DNA from: an uncultured Clostridia bacterium
GTDB lineage: Bacteria > Bacillota > Clostridia > Christensenellales > Aristaeellaceae
Length of the DNA stretch: 7,386 bases
NCBI GenBank assembly: GCA_947600345.1
Contig: CANQGC010000139.1
Coordinates: 1 to 7,386 of the forward strand
Direction of reading: 5' to 3'
This document shows positions 1 to 5,160 of the stretch, piece after piece. Position 1 is the first letter of the stretch. Each line of letters begins with the position of its first letter. Both the position numbers and the translations under genes were made by a program. The notes under the pieces were generated by a model. The model had not been told where the DNA came from. It saw only the letters and a list, made by a program, of their open reading frames with translations, and did no database searches.

Positions 1-5
1 CGAAC

Positions 6-28
6 TTGGAAACCCTTTGGGTTTCCAA
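6..28. repeat. Perfect 10-bp hairpin
   Basis: TTGGAAACCC at 6-15 pairs with GGGTTTCCAA at 19-28 around a TTT loop. Its sequence theme (TTGGAAA, TTTGGG) recurs in the hairpin at 3053-3087, and both lie just upstream of a copy of the same 27-bp repeat. Confidence 0.8.
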
Positions 29-39
29 CCTTCAAGGAC

Positions 40-66
40 CTGAGGTTCCTTGGATTCTCCCTTCTG
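40..66 (+). repeat. 27-bp dispersed repeat, copy 1
   Basis: This segment starts CTGAGGT and ends TCTCCCTTCTG. It aligns without gaps to 3121-3147 at 23 of 27 positions, in the same orientation. It begins 11 nt after a perfect hairpin and overlaps the start of the 63-234 inverted-repeat module. It lies upstream of the SGNH hydrolase promoter. Confidence 0.7.
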
Positions 67-104
67 CTGCCGCGTTCGAACCGGGCCCTCGTTCCCCAAA
101 CGAA

Positions 105-139
105 GACCTCTGGCCCTCGGATCTATGGGGCCAGAGGTC
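105..139. repeat. Perfect 12-bp hairpin, tandem unit 1
   Basis: GACCTCTGGCCC at 105-116 pairs perfectly with 128-139. The 11-nt loop contains ATCTA. No T-run follows on either strand. Confidence 0.8.
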
Positions 140-176
140 GTGCCTCGAACCAACGCCCCTATAGAAACGCACCGCA

Positions 177-211
177 GGACTTGGGGCCCATAATCTACGG
201 GCCCCAAGTCC
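177..211. repeat. Perfect 13-bp hairpin, tandem unit 2
   Basis: GGACTTGGGGCCC at 177-189 pairs perfectly with 199-211. The 9-nt loop again contains ATCTA. Its centre lies about 72 nt from the centre of the preceding hairpin, consistent with an old tandem duplication. Confidence 0.8.
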
Positions 212-255
212 GTCGCCCCTTCCGCGGCAGCAGATGGCCGCCGGCCCCGCCGGCA

Positions 256-284
256 TTGACAGGGGGGAGAGGATGGGATATAAT
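256..284 (+). promoter_or_regulatory. Consensus sigma-A promoter of the SGNH hydrolase gene
   Basis: TTGACA (256-261) and TATAAT (279-284) are separated by exactly 17 bp, a perfect match to the housekeeping consensus. Transcription is expected to start near 291. That argues against a TTG start at 304, whose ribosome binding site would fall on the transcript's 5' end, and favours the ATG at 322. Confidence 0.9.
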
Positions 285-321
285 GCGGTGGAGGGAATGA
301 TGATTGCGGGGGATGCTTCCG

Positions 322-1050
322 ATGAAACGCCGAAATACGCCGGCGCTGCTGCTGGCCGCGCTGTGCGCACTGCTGCTCGCGGCGCTGCTGGCGCTGTTCC
401 TGCACGGCAACTATGGCCGCAAGCTGCTGTCGAAGCTCGACCTGCGCAATCCCCTCCCCAGCGAGGCCTCCGCGCTGCGCGGCTGGGCGAACACGCTGGA
501 GAAGTCGAGCTACGACGCCGACGTGGCCTTCCTGGGCGACTCCATGATCCAGCGCGGCGACTTCCGGCCCTACTTCCCCGGGACGGAAATCTGCAACCTG
601 GGCCTGAGCCGCGACACCATCGAGGGCATGCTCCGGCGCGTTCCGGCGGTGGCGGCGGTGAATCCCGAGCTCGTGTTTGTCGAGGGCGGCGTCAACGGCC
701 TGGGCGACGCGAGCGTGGATGCCGTGCTCGACCAGTACGCCCGGCTGCTGGATTCGCTGCGCGAGGCCCTGCCCGACGCGAGGATCGTCGTCCAGGGCTG
801 CACGCCGCTGTCGAAACAATGCGAGCGCATCTTCGCCTGCGACAACGGGACCATACGCAAATTCAACGAAGGGGTGCGCGAACTCGCTGGGGAGCGCGGG
901 CTGCCCTTCGTGGAGCTCTACGACCTCTACGAGCGGGACGGCTTCATCGACCCCGATGTCACGCCCGACGGCGTGCACCTGCTTTCCGAGGCCTACGCCC
1001 CCTGGGCGGAGCGCATCCGGCCCTACATCGAAGAACTGACCGCCGGTTAG
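322..1050 (+). CDS. Membrane-anchored SGNH/GDSL-family hydrolase
   Basis: This 242-residue protein is probably an esterase, lipase or acetyl-hydrolase held at the outer face of the membrane. Residues 8-27 form one hydrophobic helix after the basic start MKRR and act as a signal anchor. The SGNH blocks follow in order: GDS with nucleophile Ser74 (LGDSM, 71-75), NLGLS with Gly94, GGVN with Asn125, and DGVH with Asp216 and His219 near the C-terminus. All four signature residues are present, so the enzyme should be active. The substrate is unknown; families of this type de-acetylate polysaccharides, peptidoglycan or xenobiotic esters. ATG 322 is chosen because GGGGGA lies 8 nt upstream and the promoter places the mRNA start near 291. 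ATG 313 and TTG 304 are in-frame alternatives. It stands alone, convergent with fucU. Confidence 0.88.
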   Translation: MKRRNTPALLLAALCALLLAALLALFLHGNYGRKLLSKLDLRNPLPSEASALRGWANTLEKSSYDADVAFLGDSMIQRGDFRPYFPGTEICNLGLSRDTIEGMLRRVPAVAAVNPELVFVEGGVNGLGDASVDAVLDQYARLLDSLREALPDARIVVQGCTPLSKQCERIFACDNGTIRKFNEGVRELAGERGLPFVELYDLYERDGFIDPDVTPDGVHLLSEAYAPWAERIRPYIEELTAG

Positions 1051-1066
1051 CAAAACCAGCGGTCAG
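1036..1066. terminator. Possible bidirectional terminator between SGNH gene and fucU
   Basis: CTGACCGC (1036-1043) pairs with GCGGTCAG (1059-1066). Above a C/A mismatch, GGT pairs with ACC, and the loop has 7 nt. The hairpin overlaps the SGNH stop codon. It is followed on the plus strand only by CCTTTGATT, a weak T-tract, so termination efficiency is uncertain. It lies in the 46-bp gap between two convergent genes. Confidence 0.4.
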
Positions 1067-1096
1067 CCTTTGATTCAAGAATGCAATTGTTCGGGC

Positions 1097-1540
1097 TCAC
1101 TCCGCGTCGGTGATGACGCCCTTCTTGAGGATCACGTTGGCGTAGAGCGCCGATTCGCTGGACATGATGACCACGCTGGACTTCTCTCGGGTGCGGTCGT
1201 AGAACGCGCCGCGCTCGATGCCGGTGAAGCAGTCCGCGCCGCGCTTGTCGTACTTGGCGACGATCTCCTTGTAGGTATCCCAGATGGGCGTCTCCACGGT
1301 GTCGCCCGGCACCTTCTCCATCAGCATGACCGGATGATCGACGTAGGTATCCAGCGGCATGACCTTCAGAATCGCCTCCAGGATCTCCGGCACGCCGTGG
1401 CCGTCCATGCGGATCTCGATCTTGGCATTGGTGTGGCCGGGGAAGTTGCCGTCGCCGATGGTCAGCTCGTCGCCGTGCCCCATCTCGCACAGAATCTTCA
1501 ACAGCTCGGGAGAAATGATCTTCGGAATGCCCTTCAACAT
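1097..1540 (-). CDS. fucU: L-fucose mutarotase, RbsD/FucU family
   Basis: This 147-residue cytosolic enzyme should interconvert the alpha and beta anomers of L-fucose, or a related sugar, before isomerisation. The N-terminus MLKGIPKIISPELLKILCEM is close to E. coli FucU. Family motifs are MGHGDE with the conserved His22, DGNFPGH (30-36), RGAFYDRT (110-117) and the C-terminal LYANVILKKGV (132-142). The length matches the family (E. coli FucU is 140 aa). RbsD (ribose pyranase) is the close alternative, but the FucU-type C-terminus favours fucose. An AAAGGAGGG ribosome binding site (1549-1557) lies 8 nt before the ATG. No fucose isomerase, kinase, aldolase or transporter gene is visible nearby, so it works as a stand-alone unit with its own promoter. 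Confidence 0.92.
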   Translation of the reverse strand: MLKGIPKIISPELLKILCEMGHGDELTIGDGNFPGHTNAKIEIRMDGHGVPEILEAILKVMPLDTYVDHPVMLMEKVPGDTVETPIWDTYKEIVAKYDKRGADCFTGIERGAFYDRTREKSSVVIMSSESALYANVILKKGVITDAE

Positions 1541-1578
1541 GAGAAAAACCCTCCTTTGATGAATAAGTGTCTGTTGAC

Positions 1579-1607
1579 ATTATACACCAAACGGAAGGTT
1601 TTGTCAG
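1579..1607 (-). promoter_or_regulatory. Promoter of fucU
   Basis: On the minus strand, CTGACA (1607-1602) and TATAAT (1584-1579) are 17 bp apart. A short dyad, CTGTC-N5-GACAG (1634-1648), lies about 27 bp upstream of the -35 box. It could be a regulator site, but this is only a guess. Confidence 0.8.
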
Positions 1608-1655
1608 CCGCGTTGGAAAAGTTTTGTGCGCGCCTGTCGAATTGACAGAGCTTGT

Positions 1656-2216
1656 TTACGCCCAAGTATGCTTACAATGAGAGCATTGCCAATAGCCTTC
1701 CACCTTTCTCATGCTCTCGATGTATTGATCCCCATCTGAATCATACGCAAATTTGGGATCAAGGTGCGGCTGGATGTACGATATCATCGTGCTTCCGCAG
1801 TATGGACAACAGTCCTTCCCGGCCGCAGCATTGCGCGCCTTGCGTTCTTCCCTGATTCTTCGATCCTTTCGAAAGGAAAAGAAGAGAATGGCGGGCAGGC
1901 CGATCACCAAAAACAACGCGCCGCCGGCATAGAGGAAAAACTCAAAGAGCGAATAGAAATTCAATCCCTTATTTGCCACCTGAGCCTCAAGATACGGCGT
2001 AAGGTACAGCGCTGCCCCAACGAAGATGACGCCCGAGATTGCTCCCCATTTCGGAGAAACGAACGCAAAGATCAGCGCAAACAGCAATGAAAAGAGATAC
2101 TTTGGTAACCAGGTCCACCCCGCCTCCGAGCCTAAAAACAGCACGCAAATGGAAAACACCAACAGAGCGCCGAGCGCCCGCAAAACACTGCGAAAAGGAT
2201 GATTCCTGAAATCCAT
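1656..2216 (-). CDS. Four-helix membrane protein with C-terminal zinc ribbon, function unknown
   Basis: I do not recognise the family. The 186-residue protein has hydrophobic stretches at about 11-29, 39-54, 58-75 and 94-115. A strongly basic segment follows (116-128, RKDRRIREERKAR), which places the C-terminus in the cytoplasm. The tail has two Cys pairs, CPYC (137-140) and CSHC (178-181) with HTW after it, the layout of a zinc ribbon. The start is fixed by GGAGGGGG (2231-2224) 7 nt upstream. A longer reading frame to 2342 would begin upstream of this gene's own promoter and is rejected. The base composition is visibly lower in GC than the neighbours. It is divergent from the tandem-HTH regulator and shares its control region, so that protein is its likely regulator. 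Confidence 0.75.
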   Translation of the reverse strand: MDFRNHPFRSVLRALGALLVFSICVLFLGSEAGWTWLPKYLFSLLFALIFAFVSPKWGAISGVIFVGAALYLTPYLEAQVANKGLNFYSLFEFFLYAGGALFLVIGLPAILFFSFRKDRRIREERKARNAAAGKDCCPYCGSTMISYIQPHLDPKFAYDSDGDQYIESMRKVEGYWQCSHCKHTWA

Positions 2217-2223
2217 TTCTATT

Positions 2224-2231
2224 CCCCCTCC
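2224..2231 (-). promoter_or_regulatory. Ribosome binding site that sets the zinc-ribbon gene start
   Basis: GGAGGGGG on the minus strand lies 7 nt before ATG 2216. The upstream in-frame ATG at 2342 has no such site and lies outside the predicted transcript. Confidence 0.8.
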
Positions 2232-2310
2232 GATTACATCCGGTCCATCGTTCACATCATTTTGATTCTCCCACAGGCAAAAGCCGCATGGAAAACCTAC
2301 TGCTGTCAAT

Positions 2311-2339
2311 ATTATATTGAATACAGCTCCAAAAGTCAA
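2311..2339 (-). promoter_or_regulatory. Promoter of the zinc-ribbon membrane protein gene
   Basis: On the minus strand, TTGACT (2339-2334) and TATAAT (2316-2311) are 17 bp apart. The predicted leader is about 88 nt. The -10 box lies inside a perfect 13-bp dyad, CAATAT-T-ATATTG (2307-2319), which could be a repressor site. Confidence 0.8.
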
Positions 2340-2368
2340 CATATTTAGTTTTTTAGTTCACCAATTTA

Positions 2369-2389
2369 ATATTTATGACTCGTAAATAT
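2369..2389. promoter_or_regulatory. Candidate operator dyad before the tandem-HTH regulator
   Basis: ATATTTA (2369-2375) and TAAATAT (2383-2389) are perfect inverted halves. The 7-bp centre is also nearly symmetric, with one mismatched pair, so the whole 21-bp site is an almost perfect palindrome. A lone ATATTTA half-site occurs at 2341-2347. It lies 22-42 bp before the regulator's start codon, where an autoregulator would bind. Confidence 0.55.
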
Positions 2390-2396
2390 GTGGAAT

Positions 2397-2402
2397 GAGG
2401 TG
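2397..2402 (+). promoter_or_regulatory. Ribosome binding site for a GTG start
   Basis: GAGGTG lies 8 nt before GTG 2411 and fixes this codon as the start; no in-frame ATG is suitably placed nearby. No convincing -10/-35 pair was found for this gene, unlike all others in the window. Confidence 0.75.
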
Positions 2403-2410
2403 TTGATTGA

Positions 2411-2932
2411 GTGGAATTTGGAAAGCGGCTGAAGGAAATGCGCATACAGGCGGGGCTGACCCAGGCTCAGCTCGGGGCGCGCGTGGGCGTGACGAAATCC
2501 GTGATCTCCTTTTATGAGCAACAGGAGCGCTCTCCGTCACCAGATATGCTCATTCGCTTTGCCAGAATATTTCACGTGAGCACGGATCATCTGCTTGGTT
2601 TGGAGCAACGCAGCACAATCGATGTAACCGACCTGGATGAGGGCGACGTCGCCATCGTGCGCTATCTTGCACAAAGCCTGCAAAAGCGAAGCGAAACCTC
2701 GGAAGATGAGACGCAATTGTACTTTCAGCGGATTCGAGATATGCGCGAGGACTCCGACCTCACGCAGGTGGAAGTGGCCCGAATTCTTGGTATTCAGCAG
2801 ACGGTTTACTCTCGCTACGAGCGCGGGGCTCAAACCATACCTCTGGAACATCTGATCAAGCTGGCAGATTACTACGACGTCTCACTAGACTTTCTGACTG
2901 GGAGGACGCAGCGGATGGAGATGAATAAGTGA
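2411..2932 (+). CDS. Transcriptional regulator with two XRE/Cro-type HTH domains
   Basis: This 173-residue cytosolic DNA-binding protein carries two complete HTH_3-type domains. The first spans about residues 3-64 (LTQAQLG at 16-22, recognition helix near TKSVISFYE, end DHLLG). The second spans about 104-165 (LTQVEVA at 117-123, QQTVYSRYE, end DFLTG). The helical, charged linker 66-100 resembles the C-terminal tail of single-domain XRE regulators, which suggests an internal duplication or fusion. The start is GTG. It is divergent from the zinc-ribbon membrane gene, and a near-perfect palindrome lies just upstream, so autoregulation plus control of the neighbour is the natural inference. No ligand domain or protease motif is present, so the signal is unknown. 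A phage or island origin is possible given the AT-rich setting. Confidence 0.88.
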   Translation: MEFGKRLKEMRIQAGLTQAQLGARVGVTKSVISFYEQQERSPSPDMLIRFARIFHVSTDHLLGLEQRSTIDVTDLDEGDVAIVRYLAQSLQKRSETSEDETQLYFQRIRDMREDSDLTQVEVARILGIQQTVYSRYERGAQTIPLEHLIKLADYYDVSLDFLTGRTQRMEMNK

Positions 2933-2933
2933 G

Positions 2934-2964
2934 GGGCGGCGATGGGATCGCCGCCCTTGCTTTT
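2934..2964 (+). terminator. Rho-independent terminator of the tandem-HTH gene
   Basis: GGGCGGCGAT (2934-2943) pairs perfectly with ATCGCCGCCC (2947-2956) around a GGG loop. TTGCTTTT follows. It starts one base after the stop codon. Confidence 0.8.
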
Positions 2965-3052
2965 GCGGCACGGCAAAAAAGGTTTCCTGCTGGGTGAATG
3001 CCGGGGGAATTGGTTCCGCTGTGTGGAGAGGGGGCGAAGGGTTCGTTTGCTC

Positions 3053-3087
3053 TTTGGGCTTGGAAAGCATGACTTTCCAAGCCCAAA
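3053..3087. repeat. Perfect 15-bp hairpin
   Basis: TTTGGGCTTGGAAAG (3053-3067) pairs perfectly with 3073-3087 around a CATGA loop. No T-run follows. It belongs to the same hairpin-plus-27-bp arrangement seen at 6-66. The rest of the gene-free stretch 2965-3182 shows nothing else recognisable. Confidence 0.8.
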
Positions 3088-3120
3088 CTCTTCTCGGGCA
3101 ATCCAGACCTGCCAAAGAGC

Positions 3121-3147
3121 CTGAGGTCCTTAGGAATCTCCCTTCTG
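3121..3147 (+). repeat. 27-bp dispersed repeat, copy 2
   Basis: It matches 40-66 at 23 of 27 positions without gaps and in the same orientation. It follows the 3053-3087 hairpin by 33 nt and ends 35 bp before the -35 box of the carboxypeptidase promoter. Confidence 0.7.
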
Positions 3148-3182
3148 GGGGATAGTGGGGCTTCTGCCGGTTTTTTCCTGCA

Positions 3183-3211
3183 TTGACAAATCCTGGAAAC
3201 GCGTCTATAAT
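3183..3211 (+). promoter_or_regulatory. Consensus sigma-A promoter of the M14 carboxypeptidase gene
   Basis: TTGACA (3183-3188) and TATAAT (3206-3211) are separated by 17 bp. The start point is expected near 3218. The leader contains a small hairpin, CGCCGC (3228-3233) with GCGGCG (3240-3245), ending five bases before the GGAGGA ribosome binding site. Confidence 0.9.
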
Positions 3212-3262
3212 GAAGCTAAAACAAAAGCGCCGCTCCTTGGCGGCGTCGATGGAGGATTTGCG

Positions 3263-4669
3263 ATGCGAAAGTCAAGCTTGCCGCGCGCCATGATGGCAAT
3301 TCTTCTGGTTGTGATGCTGCTCGCCGGGTGCCTGGCCGGGGCCTGCGCCGAGGGCGCGAAGGATGAGAACGAGCCCGCCGTTGCCGAAGAAAGCGCTCCG
3401 GAAGGAGTCGAAGACGACGCCAGGGACGAAGACGGCGAAGATGACGCCGGGGACGACGCCGGGCAGGCGCCGGAGGACGCGCCGGTGCTGGCCGCGCCCA
3501 TCGTCCCCACGGACGGCGCGATCTACACCTATGAGGATATGGAGCAGGATCTGTTCGAGCTGCAAAAGCGCTATCCCGAGCTTCTGCAGGTGCGCAGCCT
3601 GGGAACCAGCTGCGACGGCCGGGAGATCTACGAGGCGATGCTGGGCGATCCCGAGGCGGAGAAGCACATCCTGATCCAGGCTTCGATCCACGCCAGGGAG
3701 CACATGAACACGCTGGTGGCGATGCGCCAGCTGGAGTTCACGCTGCAGTACTACGACACCGCCGACTTCCACGACGTGGCCTACTCGGAGCTCTTCGGGG
3801 ACTACTGCTTCCACGTGCTGCCGATGACCAACCCGGACGGCGTGACGATCAGCCAGCTCGGCCCGGAGGCGATCCGCAGCCCCGAGCTCCGCGCGGTCAT
3901 CGAGGAGTGCCACCAGCTGGACGGCGGCGGCAAGGACTACTGGCAGCGCTGGAAGGCGAACGGCCGAGGCGTCGACCTCAACCGCAACTTCGACTCCGGC
4001 TGGCAGGAGTACAAGGGCACGGGCCACATCTCGTCCGACTGCTACAAGGGCGAGGCCCCCGCTTCGGAGCCGGAGGTGCAGGCGATCCTGCGCGTGGCGG
4101 AGGAGTATCCGCCGATCTGCACGATCTCCTACCACTCCACGGGCGGGTGCGTATACTGGGACTACGGCTGCCAGGGCGCGCTGTTTCAGGCGGACCGCGC
4201 GCTGGCCGAGGCCGCGTCCTCGCTGACCGGCTACAAGATGACCTCCTCCGTCACCAGCGCCCAGGACGCCGCGGGCTGCAGCGACTACTTCGTGCTCGAG
4301 CGGGGCATCCCCTCGGTGACAATCGAGAACGGCCACGCGGCCTGCCCGCTGCCCCCGGAGGAATTCAGCGACATCTGGCTCGCAAACGTGGATCTCTGGC
4401 CCACGCTGGCGGAGCTCTTCTCCGACCGCCCCGTTCCGAGCGAGTACGCGACGGAATCCTCGGGCTATGTCATCGGCCAGATCTACCGCGCGGGCGTGAA
4501 CGAATTCCTGACCCTGCGCGAGAGCCCCTCCACCTCGGGCAAGGCGCTGCGCCGCCTGGGCGTGGATGCCGAGATGGAGCTTCTGGAGATCGTGAACGAC
4601 GAGTTCTGCCGGGTGCGCGTCGTGGAGACGGGCGAGGTCGGCTACGTGATGACCAAGTACCTGTACTGA
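3263..4669 (+). CDS. Exported M14-family zinc carboxypeptidase with C-terminal SH3-like domain
   Basis: This 468-residue metallopeptidase should act outside the membrane, plausibly on peptidoglycan stem peptides. The signal sequence (1-29) contains LAGC (20-23), a lipobox, so Cys23 may be lipidated; cleavage after Ala29 is the alternative. An Asp/Glu-rich linker (30-73) follows, then the M14 domain (about 88-390). Zinc ligands are His143 and Glu146 (HAREH) and His291 (YHSTG). Substrate binding is at Asn240-Arg241 (DLNRNF), and the catalytic base is Glu355 (VTIENG). Residues 400-468 resemble a bacterial SH3b wall-binding domain (LRESPSTSGKALRRLG, ending GYVMTKYL). ATG 3263 has GGAGGA 6 nt upstream; the in-frame ATG at 3155 lies before the promoter and is rejected. 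The SH3b domain favours a gamma-D-Glu/diaminopimelate-type wall peptidase over a digestive enzyme, but the specificity is inferred. Confidence 0.92.
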   Translation: MRKSSLPRAMMAILLVVMLLAGCLAGACAEGAKDENEPAVAEESAPEGVEDDARDEDGEDDAGDDAGQAPEDAPVLAAPIVPTDGAIYTYEDMEQDLFELQKRYPELLQVRSLGTSCDGREIYEAMLGDPEAEKHILIQASIHAREHMNTLVAMRQLEFTLQYYDTADFHDVAYSELFGDYCFHVLPMTNPDGVTISQLGPEAIRSPELRAVIEECHQLDGGGKDYWQRWKANGRGVDLNRNFDSGWQEYKGTGHISSDCYKGEAPASEPEVQAILRVAEEYPPICTISYHSTGGCVYWDYGCQGALFQADRALAEAASSLTGYKMTSSVTSAQDAAGCSDYFVLERGIPSVTIENGHAACPLPPEEFSDIWLANVDLWPTLAELFSDRPVPSEYATESSGYVIGQIYRAGVNEFLTLRESPSTSGKALRRLGVDAEMELLEIVNDEFCRVRVVETGEVGYVMTKYLY

Positions 4670-4725
4670 CGCGCGGGGGCGCATGAGGGGCCGGAAGCCG
4701 ATGCGGCTTCCGGCCCTCGCGCGTC
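4668..4725 (+). terminator. Two-tier hairpin after the carboxypeptidase gene
   Basis: An inner 13-bp perfect stem, 4688-4700 with 4704-4716 (ATG loop), is framed by an outer 8-bp stem, GACGCGCG (4668-4675) with CGCGCGTC (4718-4725). The structure begins inside the stop codon. No T-tract follows, so it may terminate poorly or act as an mRNA 3'-end stabiliser. Confidence 0.5.
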
Positions 4726-4758
4726 GGATGCCTCCGGCGCAGAATTTACGCTGCCCGC

Positions 4759-4788
4759 TGGACTTCCCCGCGGTGGATTGTGTATAAT
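4759..4788 (+). promoter_or_regulatory. Promoter of the small acidic-tail membrane protein gene
   Basis: TATAAT (4783-4788) is perfect. The best -35 is TGGACT (4759-4764) at an 18-bp spacing, a 4 of 6 match. The start point near 4795 supports ATG 4831 and excludes the upstream in-frame start at 4780. Confidence 0.6.
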
Positions 4789-4830
4789 AAAGATATCGAC
4801 ACCAAGCTGCTCTTGGATGGGAGGAAGGAT

Positions 4831-5160
4831 ATGTTGGATTTGCGTTCGCTGCTGGGGGATCTGCCCTCGGTGGCGCAGTATGTGATCGTGCTGGCGCTGG
4901 TGATGGCGCTGCTCTACGTCGCGCTCTGGCTCACGCGGAAGATCGGTTCGCGCTTCAATTCGGAGAAGATCACCTTCGACGATCCGGAGAAGTACGCCGA
5001 CTCCGTGCCCGACCTCTTCGCCACCACGGAGTTCCGGCACAAGAAGCCCCAGAAGGGCGCGCAGGAAAAGGCTTCGGAGGCTACCGGTACGGCGAATGCG
5101 CCGGAGGGCGACTCCCGGGATCGGGACCTGGATCAGGATTTGGATTCGGACGAGGACTAG
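4831..5160 (+). CDS. Small single-pass membrane protein with acidic C-terminal tail, function unknown
   Basis: I do not recognise this 109-residue protein. Residues 14-34 form one hydrophobic helix, followed by a basic cluster (TRKIGSR, 35-41), so the C-terminus should be cytoplasmic. The middle (about 45-70) is hydrophilic and mildly conserved-looking (ITFDDPEKYADSVPDLF). The last 20 residues are dominated by Asp and Glu (RDRDLDQDLDSDED) and are likely disordered. GGAGG lies 6 nt before ATG 4831, and the promoter just upstream supports this start. It is convergent with the dus gene and their stop codons overlap, sharing CTAG at 5157-5160. A role as an anchor or adaptor for a cytoplasmic partner is possible, but nothing in the sequence proves it. 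Confidence 0.7.
   Translation: MLDLRSLLGDLPSVAQYVIVLALVMALLYVALWLTRKIGSRFNSEKITFDDPEKYADSVPDLFATTEFRHKKPQKGAQEKASEATGTANAPEGDSRDRDLDQDLDSDED

Larger units (their letters stand above)
1..234. repeat. Gene-free, hairpin-rich repeat region
   Basis: This stretch has no credible gene and is built from inverted repeats. The hairpins are 6-15/19-28 (10 bp, 3-nt loop), 33-40/44-52 (8 bp with one bulged base), 105-116/128-139 (12 bp, 11-nt loop) and 177-189/199-211 (13 bp, 9-nt loop). A further 12-bp inverted repeat, 63-74 with 223-234, encloses the last two, so the segment could fold as a closed multibranch structure. The two large hairpins look like a degenerate tandem pair: each is preceded by TCGAACC (76-82 and 145-151, offset 69) and each loop contains ATCTA. 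None is followed by a T-tract, so they are not plain terminators. The element may continue left of the window. Whether it is a structured RNA or a dispersed non-coding repeat cannot be decided here. Confidence 0.7.

Noticed and set aside
75..151. tRNA-like T-loop sequences (TTCGAACC, TCGAACC)
   Set aside because: There is no matching acceptor, D or anticodon arm, and the flanking hairpins do not fit a cloverleaf of tRNA size.
1..234. CRISPR array
   Set aside because: The repeats are inverted and degenerate rather than identical direct repeats with unique spacers, and no cas gene is present.
234..1073. 279-aa frame overlapping the SGNH hydrolase
   Set aside because: It begins upstream of the consensus promoter and is an Arg/Ala-rich shadow of the SGNH gene in another frame.
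1642..1678. Plus-strand TTGACA followed by TATGCT/TACAAT
   Set aside because: The spacings (19 and 25 bp) are unsuitable and no plus-strand gene follows.
2217..2342. N-terminal extension of the zinc-ribbon protein
   Set aside because: It would start upstream of the gene's own -35 and -10 boxes and has no ribosome binding site. ATG 2216 has a strong one.
3155..3262. Upstream in-frame ATG for the carboxypeptidase
   Set aside because: It lies before the TTGACA/TATAAT promoter. It would also bury the signal peptide behind 36 residues.
3272..4684. 470-aa minus-strand open frame
   Set aside because: It lies antisense to the M14 carboxypeptidase, whose active-site motifs are unmistakable. The open frame is a codon-bias shadow in GC-rich DNA, with repetitive low-complexity composition.
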